A stretch of DNA of 64,000 bases from assembly GCF_001954135.1 (NCBI RefSeq), contig NZ_MBEQ01000081.1:1-64000 (forward strand), given 5' to 3'. Shown here in pieces: positions 1 to 7,980 of this stretch. Source of the stretch: Mycobacterium sp. GA-1841. GTDB taxonomy: Bacteria; Actinomycetota; Actinomycetes; Mycobacteriales; Mycobacteriaceae. Numbering within the stretch: position 1 is the first letter of the stretch; each line of letters starts with the position of its first letter. The position numbers and the translations under genes were made by a program. The notes beneath the pieces were generated by a model. It saw only the letters and a list, made by a program, of their open reading frames with translations. It was not told where the DNA came from and did not search any database.

Positions 1-81
1 GGACTGGCCAAACCGGGCCGGCTGGAAGGGCCGGACCCCTCGCTGTTGGTGGCCGCCTACGCAGAAGTGGCGGGGGCCTGA
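1..81 (+). CDS. aroB: 3-dehydroquinate synthase, C-terminal end (partial)
   Basis: The first 26 codons of the window are open in frame 1 and end at TGA (79-81). The tail, reading GLAKPGRLEGPDPSLLVAAY near its start, resembles the C-terminus of actinobacterial AroB, the second enzyme of the shikimate pathway. The position just before the Rv2536-like membrane gene and pepQ fits the end of a mycobacterial aro cluster. In M. tuberculosis aroQ lies between aroB and that membrane gene; here only 36 bases separate them. The 5' part lies outside the window, so the call rests on a short tail and on gene order. Confidence 0.65.
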   Translation, partial: GLAKPGRLEGPDPSLLVAAYAEVAGA

Positions 82-117
82 GCGCCCGCGCCACGTGAAT
101 CCTGCTGTGTCGGCCCG

Positions 118-684
118 TTACTGCTTGGGCTGGTCGGGATAGTCGACGGGCTGGGTGGTGTCGGCCGTCTCGTGGGCGCCGTTGGCGCTCACCGCGGCGA
201 ACACGTCGGTGTCGGCACGGTCGTCGGCGGCCAGGCCGTGGTGGCGCTGGCGCGGCATCGGCGGGGCCTTGCGGTCCACCAGCCAGCGGCCCACCGTCAC
301 CCCGGCCACGCCGAGCAAGAACACCAACAGCGCGGTGAACGCCGCGAACGTGGTGATCTCGTTGAGCAGCGCATCGGTGTAGAGGCTCTTGTAGAACAAC
401 CCGATGAACCATGCCACCGCACCGCTGACGATCCCGGCGAACAGGCCGGCGATCAGCCAGGTCATTGCCATGTCGGCGCGACGATCCGGGTCCGGGTTGC
501 GGCGCGCGTCATTCTGGCCGTCGATCAGTCCCCAGATCAGCACCGCGATCCCGAACACCGTCACCAGTGCCAGGCTGAACCATGTGGCGTTGGCCGGCGA
601 GGCGTTGATCAGTGCTCCTTGCAGTAAGCGCACGATGACCATCGCTGTTGCGAACACCACTCCGCGCAGTAACCACTTGCTCAT
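118..684 (-). CDS. Four-helix membrane protein, B-4DMT/Rv2536-like
   Basis: The 188-residue protein has four hydrophobic segments, at about 4-22, 36-54, 73-95 and 111-133. Its hydrophilic, acidic C-terminal tail (about 140-188) is probably cytoplasmic. The layout and the place between aroB and pepQ match the conserved mycobacterial membrane protein Rv2536, which some annotations call a B-4DMT family transporter. It is convergent with aroB and divergent from pepQ; the two start codons are 33 bases apart, so the promoters share that space. The substrate is unknown, and transport activity is only implied by the family name. Confidence 0.8.
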   Translation of the reverse strand: MSKWLLRGVVFATAMVIVRLLQGALINASPANATWFSLALVTVFGIAVLIWGLIDGQNDARRNPDPDRRADMAMTWLIAGLFAGIVSGAVAWFIGLFYKSLYTDALLNEITTFAAFTALLVFLLGVAGVTVGRWLVDRKAPPMPRQRHHGLAADDRADTDVFAAVSANGAHETADTTQPVDYPDQPKQ

Positions 685-717
685 GGGGGCACAGCGTAGC
701 GAGTAGCGTCACAGACC

Positions 718-1803
718 GTGACTATTTCCCAGCGCAGGGATCGGCTGCGGCGTCGGCTGGTGGATGCGGGCCTGGACGCGATGTTGGTAACTGACCTGGT
801 CAACGTGCGTTACCTGTCCGGTTTCACCGGGTCCAATGCGGCGCTGCTGGTGCTCGCGGCAGACGCCGCGCCGGTGCTGGCCACCGATGGGCGCTATCGC
901 ACTCAGGCCGCGCAGCACGCGCCGGACGCCGAGGTGGTCATCGAGCGGGCCTGCGGGGTACATCTGGCCGGGCGTGCCGCACGCGCGGGCGCCGTTCGGC
1001 TGGGGTTCGAGAGCCATGTGGTGACGGTGGACGCCTTCACCGCGCTGACGAAGGCCGCCGGCGACAGGGTCGAGTGGGTGCGCGCCGCCGGCACGGTGGA
1101 GGCACTGCGGGAGGTCAAGGACGCCGGTGAGATCGCGATGCTGCGGTTGGCGTGTGAGGCCGCCGACGGTGCGCTCGCCGACCTGCTGGAGCGCGGTGGG
1201 CTGCGGCCCGGCCGCACCGAGCGGCAGGTGCGCAACGATCTTGAGGCGCTGATGCTGGATCACGGCGCTGACGGGCCATCGTTCGAGACGATCGTGGCGA
1301 CCGGCGCCAACTCGGCCATCCCGCACCACCGCCCCACGGACGCGGTGCTGGCCGCCGGTGACTTCGTCAAGATCGACTTCGGCGCGCTGGTGGCCGGCTA
1401 TCACTCCGACATGACGCGCACGTTCGTGCTGGGTCCGGCCGCCCAATGGCAACGCGACATCTATGACCTGGTGGCCACCGCGCAGCAGGCCGGTCGTGAC
1501 GCGTTGGCCCCTGGCGTTTCGTTGAGCGCGGTCGACGCGGCATCACGCCAGGTCATCGCCGAGGCGGGCTACGCCGAGAACTTCGGTCACGGCCTCGGGC
1601 ACGGCGTCGGACTGCAGATCCACGAAGCGCCGGGGATCAATGCCACTGCCGCCGGTACACTGCTTGCTGGCTCTGCGGTCACCGTTGAGCCTGGTGTCTA
1701 CTTGCCCGATCGCGGCGGTGTCCGGATCGAGGACACCCTGGTCGTCGGAGAGGCGACACCCGACCTGCTTACTCGGTTCCCCAAGGAACTGACCATTTTG
1801 TGA
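718..1803 (+). CDS. pepQ: Xaa-Pro aminopeptidase/dipeptidase (M24B)
   Basis: A 361-residue cytoplasmic metallopeptidase that removes N-terminal residues preceding proline. It has an N-terminal creatinase-like domain (about 1-130) and a C-terminal pita-bread domain. The dinuclear metal ligands are visible as the Asp pair in DFGALVAGYHSD, the His in GHGLGHGVGLQIHE and the two Glu residues in VEPGVYLP and RIEDTL. The length is normal for mycobacterial PepQ. Translation starts at GTG 718 and there is no obvious Shine-Dalgarno sequence in the short gap to the divergent membrane gene. efp follows after 24 bases, so pepQ, efp and nusB look like one transcript. Confidence 0.93.
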   Translation: MTISQRRDRLRRRLVDAGLDAMLVTDLVNVRYLSGFTGSNAALLVLAADAAPVLATDGRYRTQAAQHAPDAEVVIERACGVHLAGRAARAGAVRLGFESHVVTVDAFTALTKAAGDRVEWVRAAGTVEALREVKDAGEIAMLRLACEAADGALADLLERGGLRPGRTERQVRNDLEALMLDHGADGPSFETIVATGANSAIPHHRPTDAVLAAGDFVKIDFGALVAGYHSDMTRTFVLGPAAQWQRDIYDLVATAQQAGRDALAPGVSLSAVDAASRQVIAEAGYAENFGHGLGHGVGLQIHEAPGINATAAGTLLAGSAVTVEPGVYLPDRGGVRIEDTLVVGEATPDLLTRFPKELTIL

Positions 1804-1827
1804 CGAAAACTTAGGAGTTACCCCCTC

Positions 1828-2391
1828 ATGGCATCGACTGCCGACTTCAAGAACGGGCTCGTCCTGCAGATCGACGGACAGCTGTGGCAGATCGTCGAAT
1901 TCCAGCACGTCAAGCCCGGCAAGGGCCCGGCCTTCGTGCGCACCAAGCTGAAGAACGTGGTGTCGGGCAAGGTCGTCGACAAGACCTACAACGCCGGTGT
2001 GAAGGTGGAGACCGCCACCGTGGACCGCCGCGACGCCACCTACCTGTACCGCGACGGCAACGACTTCGTGTTCATGGATTCCGAGGACTTCAATCAGCAC
2101 CCGCTGTCCGAGTCACTCGTCGGCCGCTTGTCCGACTTCCTCCTGGAGAGCCTGCCGGTACAGATCGCCTTCCACGACGGTGTGCCGCTGTATCTGGAGT
2201 TGCCGGTGTCGGTCGAGCTCGAGGTTTCCCACACCGAGCCTGGCCTGCAGGGCGACCGATCCAGCGCCGGTACCAAGCCCGCCACCATGGAGACCGGAGC
2301 CGAGATCCAGGTTCCGCTGTTCATCAACACCGGCGACAAGCTCAAGGTCGACACCCGCGACGGCAGCTACCTCGGTCGCGTGAATGGCTGA
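1828..2391 (+). CDS. efp: Elongation factor P
   Basis: The 187-residue protein has the three beta-barrel domains of EF-P. It enters the E site of ribosomes stalled on polyproline and promotes peptide-bond formation. The domain I loop reads KPGKGP (29-34), putting a lysine at the tip position that some bacteria modify; no modification enzyme is seen nearby. The C-terminal signature region (about 150-175) is intact. ATG 1828 is preceded by an AGGAG-type ribosome binding site at 1812-1816. The 3' end overlaps the start of nusB by eight bases, implying translational coupling. Confidence 0.97.
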   Translation: MASTADFKNGLVLQIDGQLWQIVEFQHVKPGKGPAFVRTKLKNVVSGKVVDKTYNAGVKVETATVDRRDATYLYRDGNDFVFMDSEDFNQHPLSESLVGRLSDFLLESLPVQIAFHDGVPLYLELPVSVELEVSHTEPGLQGDRSSAGTKPATMETGAEIQVPLFINTGDKLKVDTRDGSYLGRVNG

Positions 2392-2872
2392 TCGCCGCGG
2401 CGACCGGGGCCGGCACCAGGCCCGCAAACGTGCCGTCGACCTGTTGTTCGAGGCCGAGGCGCGTGGTCTGACGCCGGAGGCGGTGGCCGACGGCCGCGCC
2501 GCGTTGGCCGAGGACCAGGACGACGTCAGTCCGCTCAATCCGTACACCGTGTCGGTGGCCCGCGGCGTCACCGAACACGCTGCCCACATCGACGACCTCA
2601 TCTCGGCGCATCTGCAGGGCTGGACCTTGGAACGGCTGCCGGCCGTGGACCGGGCCATCCTGCGCGTGGCGGTCTGGGAACTGTTGCATGCCGACGACGT
2701 TCCCGAGCCTGTCGCGGTGGACGAGGCTGTCGAGCTTGCCAAAGAGCTGTCCACCGACGAGTCACCGGGATTCGTCAACGGGGTCCTGGGCCAGGTCATG
2801 CTGGTGACCCCGCAGATTCGCGCCGCCGCGGCGGCCGTCCAAGGCGCCGTACAGGATCGGCCGGAGCAGTAG
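2384..2872 (+). CDS. nusB: Transcription antitermination factor NusB
   Basis: A 162-residue all-helical protein. NusB binds boxA RNA together with S10 (NusE) and prevents premature termination in rRNA operons. The recognisable core runs from ARKRAVDLLFEAEARG near the N-terminus to the SPGFVNGVLGQV helix near the C-terminus. The start at 2384 lies inside the end of efp, typical of the mycobacterial efp-nusB pair. It stops 16 bases before the end of the convergent HNH gene, and I see no terminator hairpin between them. nusB marks the end of the conserved core block; accessory DNA follows. Confidence 0.95.
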   Translation: MADRRGDRGRHQARKRAVDLLFEAEARGLTPEAVADGRAALAEDQDDVSPLNPYTVSVARGVTEHAAHIDDLISAHLQGWTLERLPAVDRAILRVAVWELLHADDVPEPVAVDEAVELAKELSTDESPGFVNGVLGQVMLVTPQIRAAAAAVQGAVQDRPEQ

Positions 2873-2887
2873 GGTCTCTGGCCCGGT

Positions 2888-4426
2888 TTACCCGTCATCG
2901 GCTTCCTCCTGGGGAATGAGTAGTTCCTCGGGGTGGAAGTGATGGTTGACGGTGTCTTGGCCGGTGTCCATGAGAGGTGGCGGATGCCAGTGGATCCGAC
3001 CGGTATCTGGGTCGACGCTGGTGGTCCAACCGAGCCCGACCAGGCGATTGTCGGGCCCACAGCTCAACGCGAGGTCGGGGGCGTCGGTCTGTCCACCGTG
3101 CTGCCAGTCGGCTTTGGCGTGGTGGACCTGGCTCTCGTCGGCCGGTGCGGTGCACCCTGGGCGGGTACAGCCGCGGTCACGGTTGTAGAGCAGCAGTCGT
3201 TGCGCTTTGGTGGCCAACCGTTTGGAGCGGGCCATGTAGAGCGGCTCGGCGGTGTGGTGTCTGTAGACGACGAGGTAGTGATAGCTGTGCGAGGCCAAGC
3301 GGATGAGATCGCTCATCGGCATCAAGATGCCCGAGCCCGTGACGGCGATACCGGCGCCGGCTTCGAGTTCAGCCAGGGTGGTGGAGACGACCACGGTGAC
3401 CGGCAGGCCGCCATGTTGGCCGAGTCGTTTGGACATGAGTAGCTCGCGCAGGGCGGCTTTGAGTGCATCGTGATTGCGCTGGGACTGGGTGCGTGTGTCC
3501 CGCGCGGCTGCCTGTTCCTCGTCCTGCTGGGCTACTTGGTCCGGGGGCGGATCGGGCGCTGCCACGCCTTCGCTGTCGAATTCGGTAGCGTCGGTTCCGG
3601 ATTCAGTCACGGCATCGTCGGTGGCATGTTCCTCCTGTGCCGCCGAACCTCTCTCACGGGTGTCGACCGGGTCGGCCGCGGGGTGGTGGGCTGAGTCGGG
3701 ATCGGCTGGGTTGTTGAGGCCGGGCCGGCCCCATGCGCCGGTGACCGCGGTCAGATAAGCCGCCGCCTCGGGATCAAGCCAGCCCTGCACATGCACCAGC
3801 CCGTCGGCGTCCTGCTTGCCGATCCGAAGCCCACGCAGGTGAGCCGCGATGTCGGGCCCGTCGCCGTCCTGGTTGAGCAGATACAGCAGTTTGGCGGCGG
3901 CGGCCTTGAGTGTTTCGGGGGTTTCGCGGGTTGCCGCGGCCACCAGGTCCGATTCGACCTGGGCGAGTTCACCGGCGTTCAGGTACTTCTGCGCCTGTCC
4001 CAACGTGTCGCGAATGACGTTTACGTGTTCGGTGTTGATCGTTCCCGACTGCAGCGCCTGCGCGCATGCGGGCAGTATCGGCTCCAACACCTCGCCGGTG
4101 AGGCCATATCGCGGCCCGAGGTCGGCCGCCGCCGCCACTCGGCGTGACGCTTCCCTGTGGCTGATCCGCATCCGGGTGGCAAGGACATCAGTCCACGACT
4201 TCCCACCGATCTCTCGTGGGCTGGTCCGCGCCATCAGCGCCGACTGAATGCGGTGATCGACCGTCGCCTGGGTCCGGGCCTGCCGCTCGCGCTCGGACTG
4301 GATCGCCAGTAACTCCGCAGTGTCGAACGCGGTGAAATCAACGTCGATGAGTGTCGTGGTCGCGGCCAGGTGGTCGGCCAGCGCGGTCTGCACCGCGCCC
4401 CGATTCGGGGCCAACCCGACGTTCAT
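2888..4426 (-). CDS. 13E12-family DUF222/HNH endonuclease protein
   Basis: The 512-residue protein has a helical DUF222 region (about 20-270), a Glu/Asp/Pro-rich linker (about 275-355) and a C-terminal HNH domain with RGCTRPGCTAPADESQVHHA and the downstream GG-x-TD motif. Mycobacteria carry several such 13E12 repeat genes; they behave as mobile repeats, and REP13E12 copies are used by a prophage as attachment sites. An ATG 48 codons upstream (4570) is possible, but the promoter at 4427-4456 puts transcription initiation at ATG 4426, which I prefer as a leaderless start. The usual Asn of the HNH motif reads as Asp (TDAPDL), so nuclease activity is uncertain. Confidence 0.88.
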   Translation of the reverse strand: MNVGLAPNRGAVQTALADHLAATTTLIDVDFTAFDTAELLAIQSERERQARTQATVDHRIQSALMARTSPREIGGKSWTDVLATRMRISHREASRRVAAAADLGPRYGLTGEVLEPILPACAQALQSGTINTEHVNVIRDTLGQAQKYLNAGELAQVESDLVAAATRETPETLKAAAAKLLYLLNQDGDGPDIAAHLRGLRIGKQDADGLVHVQGWLDPEAAAYLTAVTGAWGRPGLNNPADPDSAHHPAADPVDTRERGSAAQEEHATDDAVTESGTDATEFDSEGVAAPDPPPDQVAQQDEEQAAARDTRTQSQRNHDALKAALRELLMSKRLGQHGGLPVTVVVSTTLAELEAGAGIAVTGSGILMPMSDLIRLASHSYHYLVVYRHHTAEPLYMARSKRLATKAQRLLLYNRDRGCTRPGCTAPADESQVHHAKADWQHGGQTDAPDLALSCGPDNRLVGLGWTTSVDPDTGRIHWHPPPLMDTGQDTVNHHFHPEELLIPQEEADDG

Positions 4427-4456
4427 GATTCGAACACTAGTTCGATCAGCCGACAA
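4427..4456 (-). promoter_or_regulatory. Overlapping PafBC-type promoter and LexA SOS box
   Basis: On the minus strand TTGTCGGCT (4456-4448) is followed by eight bases and then TAGTGT (4439-4434). This fits the LexA-independent DNA-damage promoter of mycobacteria (tTGTCRGtg-N8-TAnnnT, read by PafBC). The same stretch contains a perfect mycobacterial LexA box, TCGAAC-N4-GTTCGA, at 4430-4445, covering the -10. Seven bases separate the -10 from ATG 4426, so the transcript should be leaderless. LexA bound here would block the -10 while PafBC activates from upstream. Sequence matches are direct observations; regulation is inferred. Confidence 0.85.
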
Positions 4457-4681
4457 GAATTGGCCGTTTGAGACCGGTGTGGCCATAGTGGCCAAAGTTT
4501 TTTGAGCGGGCCCAAACGACGTTTCGATCATCGCGATTTGTAAATTTTCATCACGGCCGAGGTGGCGCAATGCGAGCCGCGACGGCGGTTTCGCCAGGTA
4601 CCGAACGTCGGCTGGCGGCGCAATCAGTTAACCTGCGCAAACGGCAGATTCGCCGCACTGCGAGGCCTCCCGGATGCCCCT

Positions 4682-4687
4682 TACCTT
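4682..4687 (+). promoter_or_regulatory. Putative -10 element for leaderless gntR-type gene
   Basis: TACCTT fits TAnnnT and lies six bases before GTG 4694. This is the spacing expected when transcription starts on the start codon itself. No clear -35 is seen. Confidence 0.4.
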
Positions 4688-4693
4688 GAGTGC

Positions 4694-5452
4694 GTGTCTT
4701 CCCAGCCCGAAGCCAATCCTGTACCGCTGACGAGCCGACGTGCTCGCGCGGACCAGGCCCGTCAAGTCGCCGATGTGCTGCGTCATCAGATTTATGACGG
4801 CGCGTACGCCGGGTCCCTGCCGCCCGAAGCGGACCTGGCCGCCGAATTCTTCGTCTCGCGCAACACCGTTCGCGAAGCGCTCGGCGTGCTCAAGAACGAA
4901 GGCCTGATCGAACGGGGCACCAAGGTGGGCACCCACGTGGCGGCCCGCAAGTACGACCACGGCCTCGACGCCCTGGTCGGGTTGAAGGAAACCTTCAAGG
5001 ACTACGGCGACGTCCGCAACGAGGTGCGTGCCGTGCAACGGCTCACCGCACCGCCGGCGGTGGCCCGCAAGCTGGCGCTGGAACCCGGGACACAGGTGGT
5101 GTTCATCGAGCGGCTGCGTTACCTGGCCGACCTGCCGTTGTCGTTGGACCTGACCTACCTGGTTCCCGACATCGGCGAGCAGGTGGTCTCCCATTCCCTC
5201 GAGACCAATGACATCTTCGCGCTCATCGAGCGGGTAAGTGGATTCCGGCTGGGCGGGGCAAGCCTTGCCCTGGAAGCGGTTTCGGCCGATCCGCATACCG
5301 CCGCGACGCTGGACGTGCCCAACGGATCGGCACTGCTGATGGCCGAACGGCTGACCAGTCTGGACGACGGCAGGCCCGTCGATCTGGAGTACATCAGGAT
5401 GCGCGGTGATCGAATCACCATGCGCGGCAACCTCGTGAGGAGAGACGCATGA
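4694..5452 (+). CDS. GntR/HutC-type regulator with UTRA domain
   Basis: The 252-residue regulator has an N-terminal winged helix (about 20-90; SRNTVREALGVLKNEGLIER is the recognition region) and a C-terminal UTRA ligand-binding domain. The frame is open upstream to 4562, but that extension is Arg-rich and unlike the family. GTG 4694 has a -10 six bases before it and begins just ahead of the DNA-binding domain. Its stop overlaps the ferredoxin ATG (ATGA), so it is the first gene of a six-gene operon and probably senses the substrate of the ABC transporter encoded downstream. The ligand is unknown. Confidence 0.88.
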   Translation: MSSQPEANPVPLTSRRARADQARQVADVLRHQIYDGAYAGSLPPEADLAAEFFVSRNTVREALGVLKNEGLIERGTKVGTHVAARKYDHGLDALVGLKETFKDYGDVRNEVRAVQRLTAPPAVARKLALEPGTQVVFIERLRYLADLPLSLDLTYLVPDIGEQVVSHSLETNDIFALIERVSGFRLGGASLALEAVSADPHTAATLDVPNGSALLMAERLTSLDDGRPVDLEYIRMRGDRITMRGNLVRRDA

Positions 5453-5676
5453 CGCTGGTCAACCAACGGGCCGACGTGCCGGTGACCATCGACGAATCGC
5501 TGTGTATCGAGGGCTGCACGCTGTGCGTGGACGTGTGCCCGCTCGATTCGCTGGCGATCAACCCCGACAACGGCAAGGCCTACATGCACGTCGACGAATG
5601 CTGGTACTGCGGACCGTGCGCAGCCCGCTGTCCCACCGGCGCCGTCACCGTCAACATGCCCTATCTCATCCGGTAG
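5449..5676 (+). CDS. Two-cluster [4Fe-4S] ferredoxin-like protein (AprB-like position)
   Basis: A 75-residue protein with two cysteine clusters. The first reads CIEGCTLCVDVCP (C-x3-C-x2-C-x3-CP) and the second CWYCGPCAARCP (C-x2-C-x2-C-x3-CP). The pattern suits a small electron carrier with two [4Fe-4S] centres. It is encoded together with an AprA-like flavoprotein three genes downstream of the lipoprotein, so by analogy with adenylylsulfate reductase (AprB with AprA) it could be that enzyme's electron-transfer subunit. This partnership is inferred from gene order. The start overlaps the regulator's stop, and the next gene begins 10 bases after its stop. Confidence 0.88.
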   Translation: MTLVNQRADVPVTIDESLCIEGCTLCVDVCPLDSLAINPDNGKAYMHVDECWYCGPCAARCPTGAVTVNMPYLIR

Positions 5677-5686
5677 AGGATCCGAA

Positions 5687-7117
5687 GTGAAAACAGCCCT
5701 GTTCGCTCTGGCCGCCGGTCTCACGTTCGCGACCGCCGGTTGCTCCCTGGATTCGGCCACCGACTCGGCCGACACCGTCGACGTCGTCGTCGGCTATCAG
5801 TCCAAGACCATCAACACCGTCACAGCCGGAACCCTGCTGCGCGCCCAGGGCTATCTGGAGCGTCGCCTGGCCGACATCACCACCCAGACGGGCACGAAGT
5901 ACAACGTCACCTGGCAGGACTACGACACCGGCGCCCCGATCACGGCGCAGATGGTGGCCGAGAAGATCGACATCGGGTCGATGGGCGACTATCCGATGTT
6001 GATCAACGGGTCCAAGACGCAGGCCAACGAGCGGGCCAAGACCGAGATCGTCTCGGTCACCGGGTACAACCCCAAAGGGGCGCTCAACATGGTTGTGGTC
6101 ACCCCGGATTCACCGGCCAAGTCGTTGACCGACCTCGCCGGCAAGAAGATCTCGGCCAGCGTCGGATCGGCCGGGCACGGCATGGTGGTGCAGGCACTCG
6201 GTCGGGCCGGCATCGACGCCAAGACCGGCGTGGAGGTGCTCAACCAGCAGCCGCAGGTAGGTGCCTCCGCACTGGAATCTGGTCAGGTGCAAGCTCTTTC
6301 GCAGTTCGTCGCCTGGCCCGGTCTGCTGGTGCACCAGGGCAAGGCCAAGCTGCTGTATGACGGTGCCGAGCTGAACTATCCGACGTTGCACGGAGTGGTG
6401 GTGCGTCGCGCCTATGCGTCCGAGCATCCCGAGGTGCTCGACGCCTTCCTGCAGGCCCAGCTCGACGCCACCGACTTTCTGAACACCAAACCGTTGGAGG
6501 CCGCCCGCATCGTGGCCGAGGGCAGCGGGTTGCCCCAGGAGGTCGTCTACCTCTACAACGGTCCCGGTGGTACCTCGTTCGACACCACGCTCAAGCCCTC
6601 GTTGATCGAAGCGCTCAAAGGCGATGTGCCATACCTGAAGTCGATCGACAACTTCGCCGATCTGGACGTGGCCGGTTTCGTGCAGGATGCGCCGTTGCGG
6701 GCCGCGTTCGCCGCCCGCGGGCAGGATTACGACAAGGCACTGAGCTCGAACACCAACCCGTCGGCGTTGGGCGGTACCGACCCGGTGTGCCGACGCGCCG
6801 TCGACAATGCCGCCACCGCCGGTGAACTCTGGCTCGACGGATCGAATACCACCACCGCCGCTGCCACGCCGGTGTGCCTGCTCAAGGCGATCCGACAGGC
6901 CGAAGGCGAGGGCAAGAAGGTCCGTGCCGCCTATGTGACCGACGCCGAGTTGGGCACGCGGTGGTTCGCCGACAAGGCGGTCTGGCTCCGCGTGCCGGCC
7001 CAAGGTGGCGAGAACTATCTGCCGTTCGGCACCCAGGCCGGGGCCGAACGCTACGCGGCGGCCCACCCCGGCAGTGCGGTGATCGACTACCCGCAGGCCT
7101 TGGCAGGTGCGGTATGA
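5687..7117 (+). CDS. ABC substrate-binding lipoprotein with NosL-like C-terminal domain
   Basis: The 476-residue protein starts at GTG 5687 and has a lipoprotein signal peptide with Cys19 in the lipobox TAGC. Residues about 30-350 resemble NitT/TauT/SsuA-type periplasmic binding proteins (for example the DLAGKKISASVGSAGH segment), which bind sulfonates, taurine, nitrate or similar small anions. Residues about 365-476 are an extra domain. It has DPVC and PVCLL cysteine motifs followed by AYVTD, a tryptophan, and LPFGTQAGAERYAAAHPG, resembling the NosL copper-chaperone fold. Binding proteins of this family are normally about 320-350 residues, so the tail is unusual. The gene overlaps the permease gene (ATGA). 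Confidence 0.82.
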   Translation: MKTALFALAAGLTFATAGCSLDSATDSADTVDVVVGYQSKTINTVTAGTLLRAQGYLERRLADITTQTGTKYNVTWQDYDTGAPITAQMVAEKIDIGSMGDYPMLINGSKTQANERAKTEIVSVTGYNPKGALNMVVVTPDSPAKSLTDLAGKKISASVGSAGHGMVVQALGRAGIDAKTGVEVLNQQPQVGASALESGQVQALSQFVAWPGLLVHQGKAKLLYDGAELNYPTLHGVVVRRAYASEHPEVLDAFLQAQLDATDFLNTKPLEAARIVAEGSGLPQEVVYLYNGPGGTSFDTTLKPSLIEALKGDVPYLKSIDNFADLDVAGFVQDAPLRAAFAARGQDYDKALSSNTNPSALGGTDPVCRRAVDNAATAGELWLDGSNTTTAAATPVCLLKAIRQAEGEGKKVRAAYVTDAELGTRWFADKAVWLRVPAQGGENYLPFGTQAGAERYAAAHPGSAVIDYPQALAGAV

Positions 7118-7980
7118 CGACCACCGATGCCGCCCCCGACACCGTCCCGGCAACGGTCGACGACGGTTCCGTATCCCTGTCCGCGCCCCGCCGTACCCCG
7201 TCGGTCTGGCCGCGTCGTCTGGTGCGGCTGGCGTCGGTCCTCAGCGCGGTTGTGCTGTGGCAGGTGCTCACCGCCAACGAGGTCCGGCTGGGTCTGCGCT
7301 TCGACACCCTGCCGACCGTCACCGAAATCACTGCGGCTCTGTTGCACCGGCTCGGGACCCCCGAGTATTGGCTGGATCTCGGCCAGTCGCTGATCCGCAT
7401 TCTGACCGGATTCGGAATCGCCGCCGTGGTCGGGGTGATCACCGGAATCCTGTTGGGACGCACGGCCTGGTTCGCCGACATCTTCGGCCCGCTCACCGAG
7501 TTGGCCCGGCCGATCCCGGCGATCGCCATGGTGCCGGTGGCCATCCTGCTCTTCCCCAGCGACGAGGCCGGAATCGTGTTCATCACGTTCCTGGCCGCCT
7601 ACTTCCCGATCATGGTCAGCGTGCGGCATGCGGTGCGGGCGTTGCCGACCATCTGGGAGGACTCGGTGCGCACCCTCGGCGGCGGCCGGCTCGACGTGCT
7701 GCGGCAGGTCGTGCTGCCGGGCATCCTGCCCGGTCTGTTCGGCGGGCTCTCGGTCGGCATGGGGGTGGCATGGATCTGCGTCGTCTCGGCCGAGATGATC
7801 TCGGGTCGCCTCGGCGTGGGTTACCGCACCTGGCAGGCGTACACGGTGCTGAACTATCCCGACGTGTTCGTCGGCATCATCACGATCGGGGTACTGGGGT
7901 TCGTCACCGCCGCGGCGGTGGAGCTGATCGGCCGGCGGGCCACCCGCTGGCTGCCCCGGGGTGAGGAGGTCACGAGATGA
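7114..7980 (+). CDS. ABC transporter permease, SsuC/TauC type
   Basis: The 288-residue integral membrane protein has about six helices. The permease (EAA) loop lies around VRALPTIWEDSVRTLGG, followed by LRQVVLPGILPGLFGGLSVG. This is the BPD_transp_1 fold of sulfonate, taurine and nitrate permeases. A longer reading frame extends upstream, but ATG 7114 overlaps the stop of the lipoprotein gene and is the natural start. A 30-residue hydrophilic N-terminus precedes the first helix. It should form the channel for the lipoprotein 5687-7117 and the ATPase 7977-8726. Confidence 0.93.
   Translation: MTTTDAAPDTVPATVDDGSVSLSAPRRTPSVWPRRLVRLASVLSAVVLWQVLTANEVRLGLRFDTLPTVTEITAALLHRLGTPEYWLDLGQSLIRILTGFGIAAVVGVITGILLGRTAWFADIFGPLTELARPIPAIAMVPVAILLFPSDEAGIVFITFLAAYFPIMVSVRHAVRALPTIWEDSVRTLGGGRLDVLRQVVLPGILPGLFGGLSVGMGVAWICVVSAEMISGRLGVGYRTWQAYTVLNYPDVFVGIITIGVLGFVTAAAVELIGRRATRWLPRGEEVTR

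Noticed and set aside
4427..4570. Longer N-terminus (48 codons) for the 13E12/HNH protein
   Set aside because: The promoter and SOS box lie inside this stretch and the -10 spacing fits ATG 4426; the extension does not look like DUF222.
4562..4693. Upstream extension of the GntR regulator from ATG 4562
   Set aside because: Arg-rich, not family-like, and overlaps the opposite promoter region; GTG 4694 has a -10 at leaderless spacing.
6110..7153. 347-codon minus-strand frame opposite the substrate-binding lipoprotein gene
   Set aside because: Arg/Gly/His-rich shadow; the plus-strand gene has a lipobox and family motifs.
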